Part shown: positions 24,101 through 34,449 of the stretch, one piece after another
Layout of the letters: each line of letters starts with the position of its first letter
Numbering within the stretch: the stretch's first letter is position 1
Source: Lineus longissimus
Taxonomy: Eukaryota > Nemertea > Pilidiophora > Heteronemertea > Lineidae
Direction: 5' to 3'
Assembly: GCF_910592395.1 (NCBI RefSeq)
Contig: NC_088308.1
Coordinates: forward strand, 25,187,501-25,251,500
Length of the DNA: 64,000 bases
The notes under the pieces: generated by a model
Databases searched by the model: none
What the model was told of the DNA's origin: nothing
What the model saw: the letters and a program-made list of their open reading frames with translations, nothing else
Translations under genes and position numbers: made by a program

Positions 24101-26859
24101 CTCCTCCAGGTTGCCACTCAGTTCTGACTTCAAATCATTCATTAGATCCTACAAGAGAAACCGCAAAAACCTTAAGTCAAAGATTGACCATCAACCATCT
24201 TGATAACTTTCATGACTAATGTCCTTAAATTTTGTTGTTGTTGTTTTTATTTTGTATTATTGTATCATACGTTTTAATATCTGCATCATAGGCACAAGAT
24301 AAATAAGTTGAATTGAATTGTAGTAATCATCCGAGGTGACCATTTACATGGTATTGCATATTACTCTTGCCTACCTTTCCAAACATAGTTTTGTACCTTA
24401 AGCGAATCTCTACTCGTTGCTGGTTGCACCGCGCTACTACGATATCTATAATCTCGGCCTCATCAGTGCCTTTATCGAAACGAAGAGGAGGAATCACGAA
24501 AAATGATATTTTAGCTTGAAAAACAAATAGATTACTTCGAGAAAGTTGGCTGCATACTTCAGTATGTCACTGGACTGAAAGAGTGTGAACTATTAGTCAA
24601 ACATCGAAGGATGCATGCACCTTTTTGCTCGTGTGGTGATAAGACACTTTAGATACATGTACTTTAGATTAACCTAGGATTAACACACGAAGGAAGAGAT
24701 TCTGTTCAACTGATTGTTTTGTGTGCAAAATCACCACGAACAGCAATCCAGCGAGTTGGTCGTGAAATGGACAATAGCAGAATAACATTACCATACCTGC
24801 TCCTCTCATAGCTTTACGCAAGAGCTCGCAGTCTGCCTCAGCATCGAAGGGAGAGATGGGTTTGACGGTTCCGTGACCGCCAGTTTGAACCTGAAACAAA
24901 TTGACAATGAACCAATGATAAACATATATTCAGTGATGCTGTTGTGAACATCGAGATAAAACTATGCTTGTGTATGATTGTCCCACGGCCTCGTACCAGC
25001 GGGCCACGTGTGAACAACGTAGGTCTACACAAGGTCTGGGGGAGTCGCTCGACTTCCAGCCAAAATGTAGCACTGACATCAGTTTCCGATCAGCATTGGT
25101 CTTTGTAACTTTTTGGAACAGTTGACTTACCGGTCCCTGGAGCTTGCCTCCCATTTGTGCTTGAGGTGGGGGTTGGTGGGTTCCATCAGATGAAGGAGCT
25201 TGCTGTGGTACTCCTGGAGGTTAAAGAAAGCAAAGAGTGTAGAGGTTCCTTTCGGAGAAAATCTGCTACTTTTGCTTTCTGACATGCCACAATATCCCAC
25301 TGCTGTCGGTCATGGATAATCGTGGCCGCAAGTAAATCAGGACATACTCATGTTTCAATGGAAACCAGTCTGTAATTGCTACAGATGACTGCTCTGGAAC
25401 CCCTGACGTCTGAAATCACTACTGAGAAAAATACTTTAGGCGTGTCTCAGATACCTGACTCACCTCCTGGGCCTCCATAACCGTACGGCTGAGGTGGGGC
25501 TTGTCCAGGAGCGCCTACATGTGGCTGTTGGCCATATCCCTGTTGTGGAGGATGCTGTCCATAACCTGGTTGTGGTGGCTGCTGTCCATAACCTGGTTGT
25601 GGTGGCTGTTGTCCATAACCTTGTGACGGTGGCTGCTGTCCATAACCTTGTTGTGGTGGCTGTTGTCCATAACCTTGTGACGGTGGCTGCTGTCCATAAC
25701 CTTGTGGCATTGGCTGTTGTCCATAACCTTGTTGTGGTTGCGGCTGTCCATAACCTTGTTGCGGTGGCGGTTGCCCATAACCTTGTCCAGGAGCAGTCCC
25801 TGGTGGCGCTCCATAACCGGGTCCACCAGGTGGGCATCCTGGGACTCCAGCTGGTGGGTATCCTGGGACTCCAGCTGGTGGGTATCCAGGACCAGTTGGT
25901 GGGTATCCAGGACCAGTTGGTGGGTATCCAGGCCCAGTTGGTGCTCCATAACCAGGTGGCCGCGCGGGTTGTCCCGGCTGCAAAGGAAGCAAACTTATGA
26001 AGTCACGCTTTTGTGCCAAGCGTCGACTGTTACTGCTGTGCATAAAAGACACACCCCTTAGTGATATCGGAGCATGTGCACAGTGCACATCCTTCTGTCT
26101 ATCCTTCCCCAAGGAATTCCTCCTGTTGTGCCTGGACTTATTTGACCACAACCCGGGACCACAGCAAGGCAAAGTGTCGAAGTTAAAGCTTCGAGTTACC
26201 AGCCCGGTTACTCGAATACTCAATACTGAGGAAAGAGTTTCATCGAGTAGTCGCTTCCCGGCTCTGGGATTTAGATCCTTTTTGGTACAATCTAGCTCAT
26301 ATTAAATATCAACACCTATGACTTCTGATATCTCCCAAAATACGAGACCGATTTCGATGTGCCATGGACAGGTTTTTTTTCCCATATCTTGCCGTCTATA
26401 TGAACAGTCTAATTACAGTGAAATGCGTTAACGTCTTCATTATGTAATCGACCATTTAAAAAAGGTCCAGGCAGGCAGTCTTCTTTTTTGCTGTACTACA
26501 ACACCATTGCTTTTTTCGTGTTTTTTTTCAAGAAATAAAAAAGTTTTTTGGGGGTATTTTGTAAAATGACGGTTACATAATGAAGACAATAATGCACTTC
26601 ATTGTAATCATCATAATCATACAGACAACAACATTTGTGACAACCTTGTGCAAACCGCATTTAAAACCGTTGAATAGTTAAGAAGACATCATAAGTTGTA
26701 GGTGTTGATATTAATATGAGCTACTGAGCTACGCCCCTGTTAGATAATAAAATATGACCAATATATCATTTTCAAGTTATTCCCTTGGATATAGTCTACT
26801 ACTTACTCAAGACGACTTACCTGGTTCGGGAATGATGGGTTTGGAGGCGGATATGCCAT
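21167..26859 (-). CDS. Second annexin with Pro-Gly-Tyr-Gln prion-like N-terminal domain
   Basis: Paralogue of the plus-strand annexin. Exons from 5': 26859-26821, 25977-25464, 25213-25131, 24890-24797, 24469-24375, 24148-24035, 23482-23392, 23224-23145, 22834-22664, 22352-22277, 21932-21820, 21292-21167, all in phase, about 531 aa. Exon 1 encodes [13 protein letters not shown]. Exon 2, a single 514-bp exon, encodes PGYPP repeats followed by GYGQQPPQ-type octads. The four annexin repeats carry [21 protein letters not shown] and KGAGTDD loops. The protein ends [10 protein letters not shown]. Intron positions in the core match those of the first annexin, which supports local duplication followed by inversion. 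Function is inferred from family: Ca2+-dependent membrane binding, with a tail able to form condensates as in ANXA7/ANXA11. The long plus-strand frame opposite exon 2 is a shadow of the repeats. Confidence 0.94.
23745..23965. repeat. Dispersed repeat, copy 1 (annexin-2 intron)
   Basis: Contains TTTCACCAAAAAACCTCTAC and TTAAATGGTTTTTCGG repeated in inverted and direct forms. It resembles the copy at 28505-28745, where TTTACCAAAAAATCTCTAC is found. Probably an old non-autonomous element. Confidence 0.5.
25500..25800 (-). repeat. Coding 24-bp tandem repeat (GYGQQPPx octads) in annexin-2
   Basis: CATAACCT-containing units recur every 24 bases on the plus strand, encoding GYGQ-Q-P-P-(Q/S)-(Q/P) octads in the minus-strand exon. 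Unit variants (PPSQ, PPQQ, PPQP) alternate, which suggests higher-order duplication. Copy number is likely to vary between individuals. Confidence 0.85.
26292..26723. mobile_element. Foldback element upstream of the annexin-2 low-complexity exon (intron 1)
   Basis: The left end TAGCTCATATTAAATATCAA pairs with the reversed right end at 26681-26723. Inner segments (GTCTTCATTATGTAA near 26433 and its reverse near 26573) also pair. The whole roughly 430-bp stretch is thus a long imperfect palindrome, typical of MITE or foldback elements. It lies in the intron between 26821 and 25977. Confidence 0.65.
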
Positions 26860-27416
26860 TTTTCAAAAGAGAAGCCTCAGGAATTTCAATACTTCGCACA
26901 ACGGCAAGCTCAACTTGACTGTTAATCTAAGTGTCTGGCCTGGGCCTATCCTACTTGATACTTTTAGGACATCATTTATAGATTATATTGTGTCACGACC
27001 AGGTGCTTCCCTGCTATGCTGATTCATTGAATACGAGTAATCACTGTGAAACGATGAATAAGGTCAATCAGATGTCGTAAGTGTTGGTGCGTGGCCTTGG
27101 CAAGTGTACCTGACCGTCAATAGGGTTATACACTTCAAATTCAAGGACGTTCGGCTCCGTTGGTGCGGTCACTAGGGCCTACGCCCGTCACCAGTTATTG
27201 CAGGCCTGGCAAGTGCCTTTATTACCTACATTTGGCCAATCACATGCTTAAAATGTGCATCTCGGCAGACGGACAACTAAAAGTAATCAAAAAGAACACA
27301 TATTCAGTTAGGCTGCATCCAGCATTTATTTTTCGCCAAAAACTTGGAACTTGATATGGATTGGCAAATTTTTGAAACCACGGTTCTCCCCGCAATCCTA
27401 TGATGTTTCGCTGATG
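26860..27416. other. Gap between annexin-2 start and P4HA stop
   Basis: Holds the annexin-2 promoter side and the 3' UTR of P4HA. A minus-strand AATAAA lies at 27325-27330, about 90 bases after the P4HA stop. No other gene seen. Confidence 0.5.
27325..27330 (-). terminator. Poly(A) signal of P4HA
   Basis: Minus-strand AATAAA about 90 bases after the TAG at 27417-27419. Confidence 0.5.
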
Positions 27417-30400
27417 CTATTCAAGCTTATTTAAAGAACATGGTCTCCTGAACATGTTTTCGTGCTCTCGGATCCACTTCGTGACAACTGAAAAGTACAA
27501 GGCCGCATGTTATACATATGTATATTATCCCATTACGCTTCGTGCGTATTAACACATGTAAGTCCATGTAACCGAGGAAACCAATCAATAACCAAGATAC
27601 ATAATGCGTATTCATGCGCATGCATATACCAATACATATATTCAAAATATTTCGTTTCAACCTCTGCCGACCTCGGCGAACGAGTATTGTGGCGTCTAGT
27701 TACAATCGTCTGCCGAGTGTGGCGCAATCAAGGTTCGTCTAAAGTCCCTTTTCACTTACTCCATTTACTTCCCATCAGAACAGGGCATCCCGAATGCTCC
27801 AGCCTCTCATCTAGCGTACCGTTCCGATAGTGGTTGTACCAGAATAAGCTCGCCCCCTTCTTCGCGTCTACCTTGATGTTCAGTTCAGGGAAGATCGTAC
27901 CGCCACCTTTCGTCACGTTACTCAGCTAAAAGTACATAAAACGTCTTGGCATCGTTAGAAAACTACTCTTCGAACGCAGTGATCGATCTCGTCCCTCCAT
28001 TAGGTATGAATACTAGTAGGATAACGGAAAAGATAATTGCACGTTTACCGGATATCTAATGCTAAGAGCAGTAAACTTTAGTTCATCTATCGACTCCCAG
28101 GTGGCCGAACAGGCTTCCTTCAGTCCTCCCACCTAGGAGGCAACTGATAAACTAAAATTACCCCTTCTGTAAAGAGCAGTTGATTGAATTTTCTGGTTGC
28201 TACTGTCAATAAGTCTGGTTTAGGGACAACTACTTTTGCGGGAAGGTGAAGTGAGCACCTTTCCTGCCATGGTAAGAGCATGTTTACTTTGCTCCAACAT
28301 TTCAAGAACCCAAAAACTAGGCCTGGATTTGGCCCACGGCCGAATGTAAACAGACTACGCTTGCATTGACCCGCCAAATCCCCTTGAAAAGAACTGCAAC
28401 ATTATCATCATAAGACTTCAAATCGCCGACACTTACATAAGTTATCCATGTGGCAATTCTTCTCCCGGTTTCTTTAAACTGAGGTCGCCCCTGAAAAATC
28501 AACCAGCTTTTGAAAAACCTTTAATGTTGATTTGACCAGCACAAATAAGCACGGCACCCCGTAGAGGCTTTATATTAGCGAAGTGAAAAAGTCTTCGAAG
28601 ATTTTCACAATTTCAAAAACCACTGGGTGGTTCCAATATTAAGAACCAAAAGGTGGTTCACTTTACCAAAAAATCTCTACTGTGTGCACCTTTAAAACGT
28701 GTTAAAGCTTTTTCAGAATCTCAAAAATCTTTATTTCATTTAGATTAAACAGGTGTCAGTCAATTCCGAACCCCGAACTTGAAGAAGCTTGAAATGCAAA
28801 CTTTGCTTTACACCGGGTGTTCTTTATTACTGCTTGATGTTGGCTGGATAATGCTGGAGAGAGACTATAATAATCTCACCGTCTCCATTGAGTCGTGATG
28901 CGTGTTGTACAGTCCACCTATACCGTAGTTCACCAGCTGAAAGTATATATACATACGCTTCAGGTACATATTTTGAACATGACTCCTGTACTTCCTTCAG
29001 TCGCACAAAACATTAAACGACCTGAATTCAATTTTGGTCGATATAGAAATACTTGATATTCAACTAGCTTAATTGACTGATCAAATGATCGATGGATCGA
29101 TCGACGGATTGATAGATCGATCATTCGATGGATTGATTGATAGATCAGTCGATGGATTGAGATTGATTGATCGGTCGACTAGCTGATTAATGGATTGATT
29201 GATAGATAGACCATTCGATGGATCGAGATAGATCGAACGATTGATTGATCCAACTCACAAGCAGGTCATCCGACGGCCATCTGTTCTTTGCTCTTGTCTT
29301 CCCTATTGCATCCAAGCCAGTCACTCGGCCGATTGTATCTTCAAGCCCATAGGCAAACTCCGTCATATGCATCGTTAGCGAAGTTCTGAAGGTTAAAAAT
29401 AATCGTGGGAAGACAGCCATGCACCTACACATTAGCTTTTCAACATTCATTTACTATACATGAAATTTAAATTCGTATCCCAGTCTTAAGTCAAATTTTC
29501 TGGGTGATGAAGGCACTATAGCCTGCATTTTCCCTACCTTTCCTTGCATCCTATATGCATATCCTTTCCCCCAGCAATTGTAACGTTCTACGCCGGATTT
29601 TCATTACAACCATTAGATAACATGAATGAAGAACATGATTTCAGGTCTTATGCCCTTCCTGACTATCATCGTATCTTCAACATTCACTGTCTAAAGAACG
29701 AATTGCAGCACAGCTATAGGCTACCCTGTGTGCATTTCCTAGCGTGCAGTATTGTGCAGCGCTTTCATTATCAACTGAATGAGTTGCTCTACATACATAC
29801 CAATATTCAGTATCGAGTCAGTAATGAAATGCTTTTTCCGAAAATGGTAAATTACCCTTGGACAATTCTTATATCTGTCGTCTGGCTCCCGTATGTACCC
29901 ATTCGGCTAATCTAAAACGATGGAAAAAATAGTATATGTTACGATAATTCTTCTGAGAAATAGATCACGAAGAAGAATATTGGTATCATATTCAAACAGG
30001 AACCTGGATTTTTCTCTCCAAGACGAAAGAAATCTCGGCACATCATGACCCCCAAATCGCCGGAGCCTCGTCAAATTCAGGTGGTATAAAACATCGAATC
30101 CACGATACTGCGACAACATAAGCAAGAAACCTATAGCCCCAAAAAGAAAAAAAACTTGCCGATTTCCTCAGCACATTATTATTGACAGCATCATCAACTT
30201 GTTTGTTTGTCAGCGTATCATGGATGACGTACAACTCAGGGTCTTTCGATATCTCTTCCAGCTTGAAGCGTTCGAAGAAATCGACCTCCTTCTCAAAGCA
30301 GACCAACTCCTTGTCAGACTTGGCGTACTGAAAGAGAAGAAACAGCGAGTGTTTGGAATAACCAACTAAACTATATTCTGTGTGAAATGTTTAACAATAC

Positions 30401-33400
30401 GAATACGATTTCTAGAAAAAGAATGAATTATACCTAAAGCGAGATTCACACACTCAAGTTTCACCAATGTGTAGGACAGGTTCTGATATTCAATTCAAGC
30501 TTGGTACCACGGACATATATGTAGTCGTTCGATGCAATTCAAGGCGTTCAATGTAGATAGACAATGGGTTGGCGACAGTAAGTTGTCCGATAGTCATGAT
30601 GTCAGGCATCTTGACCCTCAATATATTGACATTGCTCTGCTTCCATACAACGCGCGGCGGCCGCTAAGGCAATGCCGCTGGCAGTTCGATATAGATGTAA
30701 AGGTTCTCGCTAGGTTTCGATCTAGTATGTCATTCATTAACCGGTCTCAGATTGGTAATACCAGGGTACAGTTACATACCAAACAGTCCAGATAACTACT
30801 TTCGTAGTTCGTATCAGTCATTTTACCTTCTCATTGCCTCGACAAAGCTGTATCTCTGTTTTCCTGATCGTTTCCATTAGATTAAGCCGGGGCGGAGTGA
30901 CAGTTTCATTGGCTTCTTTGAACAAACGTTGGTAGTTGTGGTATTCGTCCTCTAAGACAGTGGACATTGGATCTAAAAGAGGAGATGAAGGATGAGGGAA
31001 TGGTCCAAACGGGCTCGGGCGTCGAGATGATGATGATGATGATGACGACGACGACTGACGATAATGATGATGACGATGATAACTTGTAAGACACACATGC
31101 CTACCATGCAGATGGAGCCCCCTGCTGAGATTCATGGCCTTTTCAAACTGAGAATTCTGGAAAGACAAAAACGATAACTTTTAGAGCAAATGAGATGAAG
31201 GCGCACACGGTCTAGTTCCTCGAAAAGGCTACATTTTGCTCCATTTCTCTGCAACGAACCAATCGGCCAGCACCATTACACTATAATTACGTCTGTTTCG
31301 GGGAAGGTTTCTAAGCTAACGCCACGTACACTAATCGCTTGACTACCGCCGTTATTTAACGACTCGCAGAGAAGGAGCTTTTTTGCCTCCTGGGGCCTTT
31401 CTGACAGAGGAACCAGGCTCGCATATCAATTCTGCAATTGGTTCCGCGAAGTGCGGAATAGAAAATGTGACCCAGTACCCATCCTTCATTGACGTACGTA
31501 ACGGTATGTTCGTGCAAGCTGCCGTTTAGCCCGGCGGAGGTTCATTCTCTTTGCAGGTGCTTTGTTCTCAAGACGGCGGACTGTCTCCTCTAGCCAATCT
31601 ACTGCTTGTTCATACCGGGAAATATGCGAGGCAGTTTCACCAACATGGTAGAATTCGTCAACCTGAAGGAAATAAAATCATGTCATTGACCAAAATCACA
31701 AAGCTCGCATGTAATGATACGAAGAGCGAAGTGACCCACTCCTAAATTTGTGGCACTGGTGGTTTCCTTGATTTGAAAGCAAGGACGATAAAGATCATTC
31801 AGTAATTCACGTTCAAATTCGTATTATCTAGTACGTACGGTCAATGGTTCAACACGAATTCCTGCTACCCGGCCAGCCGCCCAGTCCTCGAAACTGATGC
31901 CGTAGTACTGTCGGAGATTAATTATTGCTGTGGCTACACCAGTCCGGTCCGAAGGCCCAGGGAAACTCTTGCTCCTGTTCGGGTGCTTCCATGGGATCAT
32001 TTCAAGGAACCCTGAAAGAGTGCATCTAGTCAAAGATGTGGTGCGTCTAGTATTCGTTGGAGTAAACCCCAAGAAGGAGGAGGAGGGAGAGAGGGAGAAG
32101 AGGTAGAAGAACGAGGAGACGACGACGACGACGCAGACGAGAAGAGGAGGAAGAGGTGACACTGGCTGTATGAATATTAGTCGAGGCAAACACTCGTGGT
32201 CAACCACATCAGTGTTGAGAGAAAGTGTATTCAGTTACATTAAGTGATGGCAACCTTCGCAACGAGGTAACCTGTTGATTCAAACAGCCTTGGGGTAAGC
32301 GTAGGCTATAAAACAATTCTTACTGTCAACGCGCTCATTATCAATGATATCATCTAAGCCTGCGGCCACCTCGTACCAGCCCAACATACGATGGACAAGA
32401 TGGTACCCAGCGAGAGGATGATCCCACTGTCTGGACGTGTTCCTGCGGGCAGCAGCTGTCGCGTCAACAAATCTATCAAAGCAAAAAAGCTTTTTTTAAT
32501 TGATACATTGTTTACGTAATGTATGCAGGCCCATTGGTCTTGCATTATAGACGAGCAATATCAGAATAAAAAGCAATTTCAAAGCCATGTTTTACTAATA
32601 ATATAATCTTCGATCTTATCTTTTAATAATTCATGCAAATGTTGTCTGATTTCAAAGGCCTTAGGTCGGAAAAGCCATTAAAAGCTGTCATTATCAATTA
32701 ATGGAATTCAAGGACACGCAATGCATATGATTTGTTTATTGTGTTCAGAAAGGAAATTCTGTCCAATGGCAACCATGCAGTAGCGATGATGCATTGTGCA
32801 ATTCTTAACTACAAAATCCTAAAAACATTGGAGAGCGGTAGCGTAGTGAGGCGGACTCTTAACCAAGGGTATTTGCTTCCAATCCCAGTCACTATGTTTA
32901 GAAGCAAAACTATTTTCAGGCGAGTTTTGTTTTATGTGACCGAACTTATCTCGAAAAGAGCATTCTCACTCTGCCCCCGAACTGTCTCACTGCTGACGAA
33001 CCTTCAGCTGGATTTCTGTTCCCGGTCTAGTTTCCGAAGATGAGCCCACATAACTATCACCAGGGTATATATACATTTATATGCGGTTGACTTTGAAAAT
33101 GATGCAAGCGGGTCATCAGACGCGTAAATGTCAGCACGGAAATCACTAATTACATGTACAACTTAATAAGGGTTCTACCATGCACTTACCTGCTGCAAGT
33201 ATATGTATGATGTATGATGGAAAACTTTGAACTGGAGACAAAATGGCCGAAATATGTCCGGAACATGCAAACTGAACCAATTGTTGTGGTTAAGAGGATG
33301 GTTTCGGAGAAAGATTGATGAACCGCGAATATACCTTCTTAATTTATCAATTGCTGTGTCCTCCCTTCCCATATGCTCCATGCAATTTATAACATCTCTT

Positions 33401-33537
33401 GCTTCCTTCAAAAGTGTCGCCTCCTCCTTGAGAGCCTCTTGGATACGAAACACGGCCGTGTAGATTTCACAACTCGCATATTCCGCCAAAATAAACAGAA
33501 TAAGGGTAAGAAGACGACAAGATTTCATGGGCGACAT
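27417..33537 (-). CDS. Collagen prolyl 4-hydroxylase alpha subunit (ER, Fe(II)/2-oxoglutarate)
   Basis: Hydroxylates prolines in X-Pro-Gly sequences of procollagen in the ER lumen, working with a PDI beta subunit. Thirteen exons chain in phase to about 544 aa (human P4HA1 is 534): 33537-33335, 32472-32324, 32011-31839, 31662-31498, 31156-31105, 30972-30827, 30327-30160, 30107-30004, 29385-29259, 28936-28880, 28490-28437, 27925-27760, 27487-27417. A signal peptide (LLTLILFILAEYASC) precedes EIYTAVFRIQEAL. The dimerisation and TPR substrate domains follow (WDHPLAGYHLVHRM; DEFYHVGETASHISRYEQAV). The dioxygenase domain shows the iron ligands HHD (in YNTHHDS), the distal His (LEHSGCPVLMGSKW) and the 2-oxoglutarate Lys in SKW. 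The start could be Met-1 or Met-4. The intron after 30160 has a GC donor. The 30107-30004 exon is the least certain. Confidence 0.93.
28505..28745. repeat. Dispersed repeat, copy 2 (P4HA intron)
   Basis: Shares the ACCAAAAAANCTCTAC core, the CCCCGTAGAGG end motif and clustered AAAAACCT/AAAAATCT words with 23745-23965. Confidence 0.5.
29075..29250. repeat. GATT/GATC tetranucleotide microsatellite in P4HA intron
   Basis: Imperfect (GATT)n, (GATC)n and (GATA)n tracts run for about 175 bases just before the exon at 29259-29385, ending near its donor site. Confidence 0.9.
30608..30680. repeat. Dispersed element shared with the GPCR units
   Basis: CATCTTGACCCTCAATATAT followed by TGACATTGCTC in a P4HA intron recurs (ATGTAT variant) near 47131, 49632 and 52132 in the GPCR upstream regions, with further similarity after it (ACAACG, GGAGGCAAT). 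Confidence 0.75.
31025..31085. repeat. GAT/GAC trinucleotide repeat in P4HA intron
   Basis: (GAT)n then (GAC)n and mixed units between the 30972 and 31105 exons. Non-coding. Confidence 0.85.
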
Positions 33538-34449
33538 TTTGTCACGTCTTCACGGTGCCACGTTTGCGTTTGAATCTCAGGATTAAGTATTGTGTCAATT
33601 TAAATATTGCCGCAGATCACTAGCTGCTGATAGGCAAGTCCATGTATCTCCGGACGAAGGGTTGTCGGCCTTGTCCCTCTCTCTAACGAGGAGAAGGATA
33701 TATAATACGATAACAAAATCATGGTACATCGGGAGCATACAGTTAATGCTGCAAGCGAGTGGGTCATCTTAATTGTAGAATTGCAGGAAATGAGTGTGTT
33801 CCTAAATCTCATCAAGTGAAACAGTACATTTCTGCACTTTCATTTTTGCTTTCCGCGAAAAATCTTTCGAGAAACAAAAAATTGGGGTTTTTTTTGGTAT
33901 CATACAGAATTTATTTCAGGGTTTCTCATCAATCATTTGCACGATTTTATTTTCACCAATCTAGGTTCCTCGCGAAACCCTCTAAAATAAAACGGCCAAG
34001 AGCGATATTTGGCGGTTTACCGTATCAATAGTCCAAATACTAGGGACATATAATGTATCAAATAAAATATGTTAATGACATGATGCAGTTATTGTTGAAT
34101 GTATAATCTGTCTCCTCAGATGTCGCTGTGTCTAATGACCAGATGCGACAGGTGTCAAGTTTCATTGGGTTATGACGATATCATAATAATGTCACATGTA
34201 ACATGTTCAATAGCAAATTCCGGCAAATGAAAAATCGCACACCTATGTATGACGTATGGATTTGGTTACGTATGGATTTAGTCATAAATACCACAATCCT
34301 AATCATACGTAATTGATACGGATACGGGGTGCCCTTCAATTCGATTTGCTGGAGCTCGCTATTGTCTTCAAATTGACGCCAATTGTCTGTTTATAGCATG
34401 TTATAGTAAAACTCCGATGGAACTGTCAGTGCTGAGTGCTCTTTCAGCT
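33538..34449. other. Gap between P4HA start and Kunitz gene A stop
   Basis: AT-rich, with no recognisable exon. It should contain the P4HA promoter and the 3' UTR of the Kunitz gene. Confidence 0.5.

Noticed and set aside
25494-26061. Plus-strand frames opposite the annexin-2 low-complexity exon
   Set aside because: Antisense shadows of the GYGQQPP repeat; no splice structure or domain.
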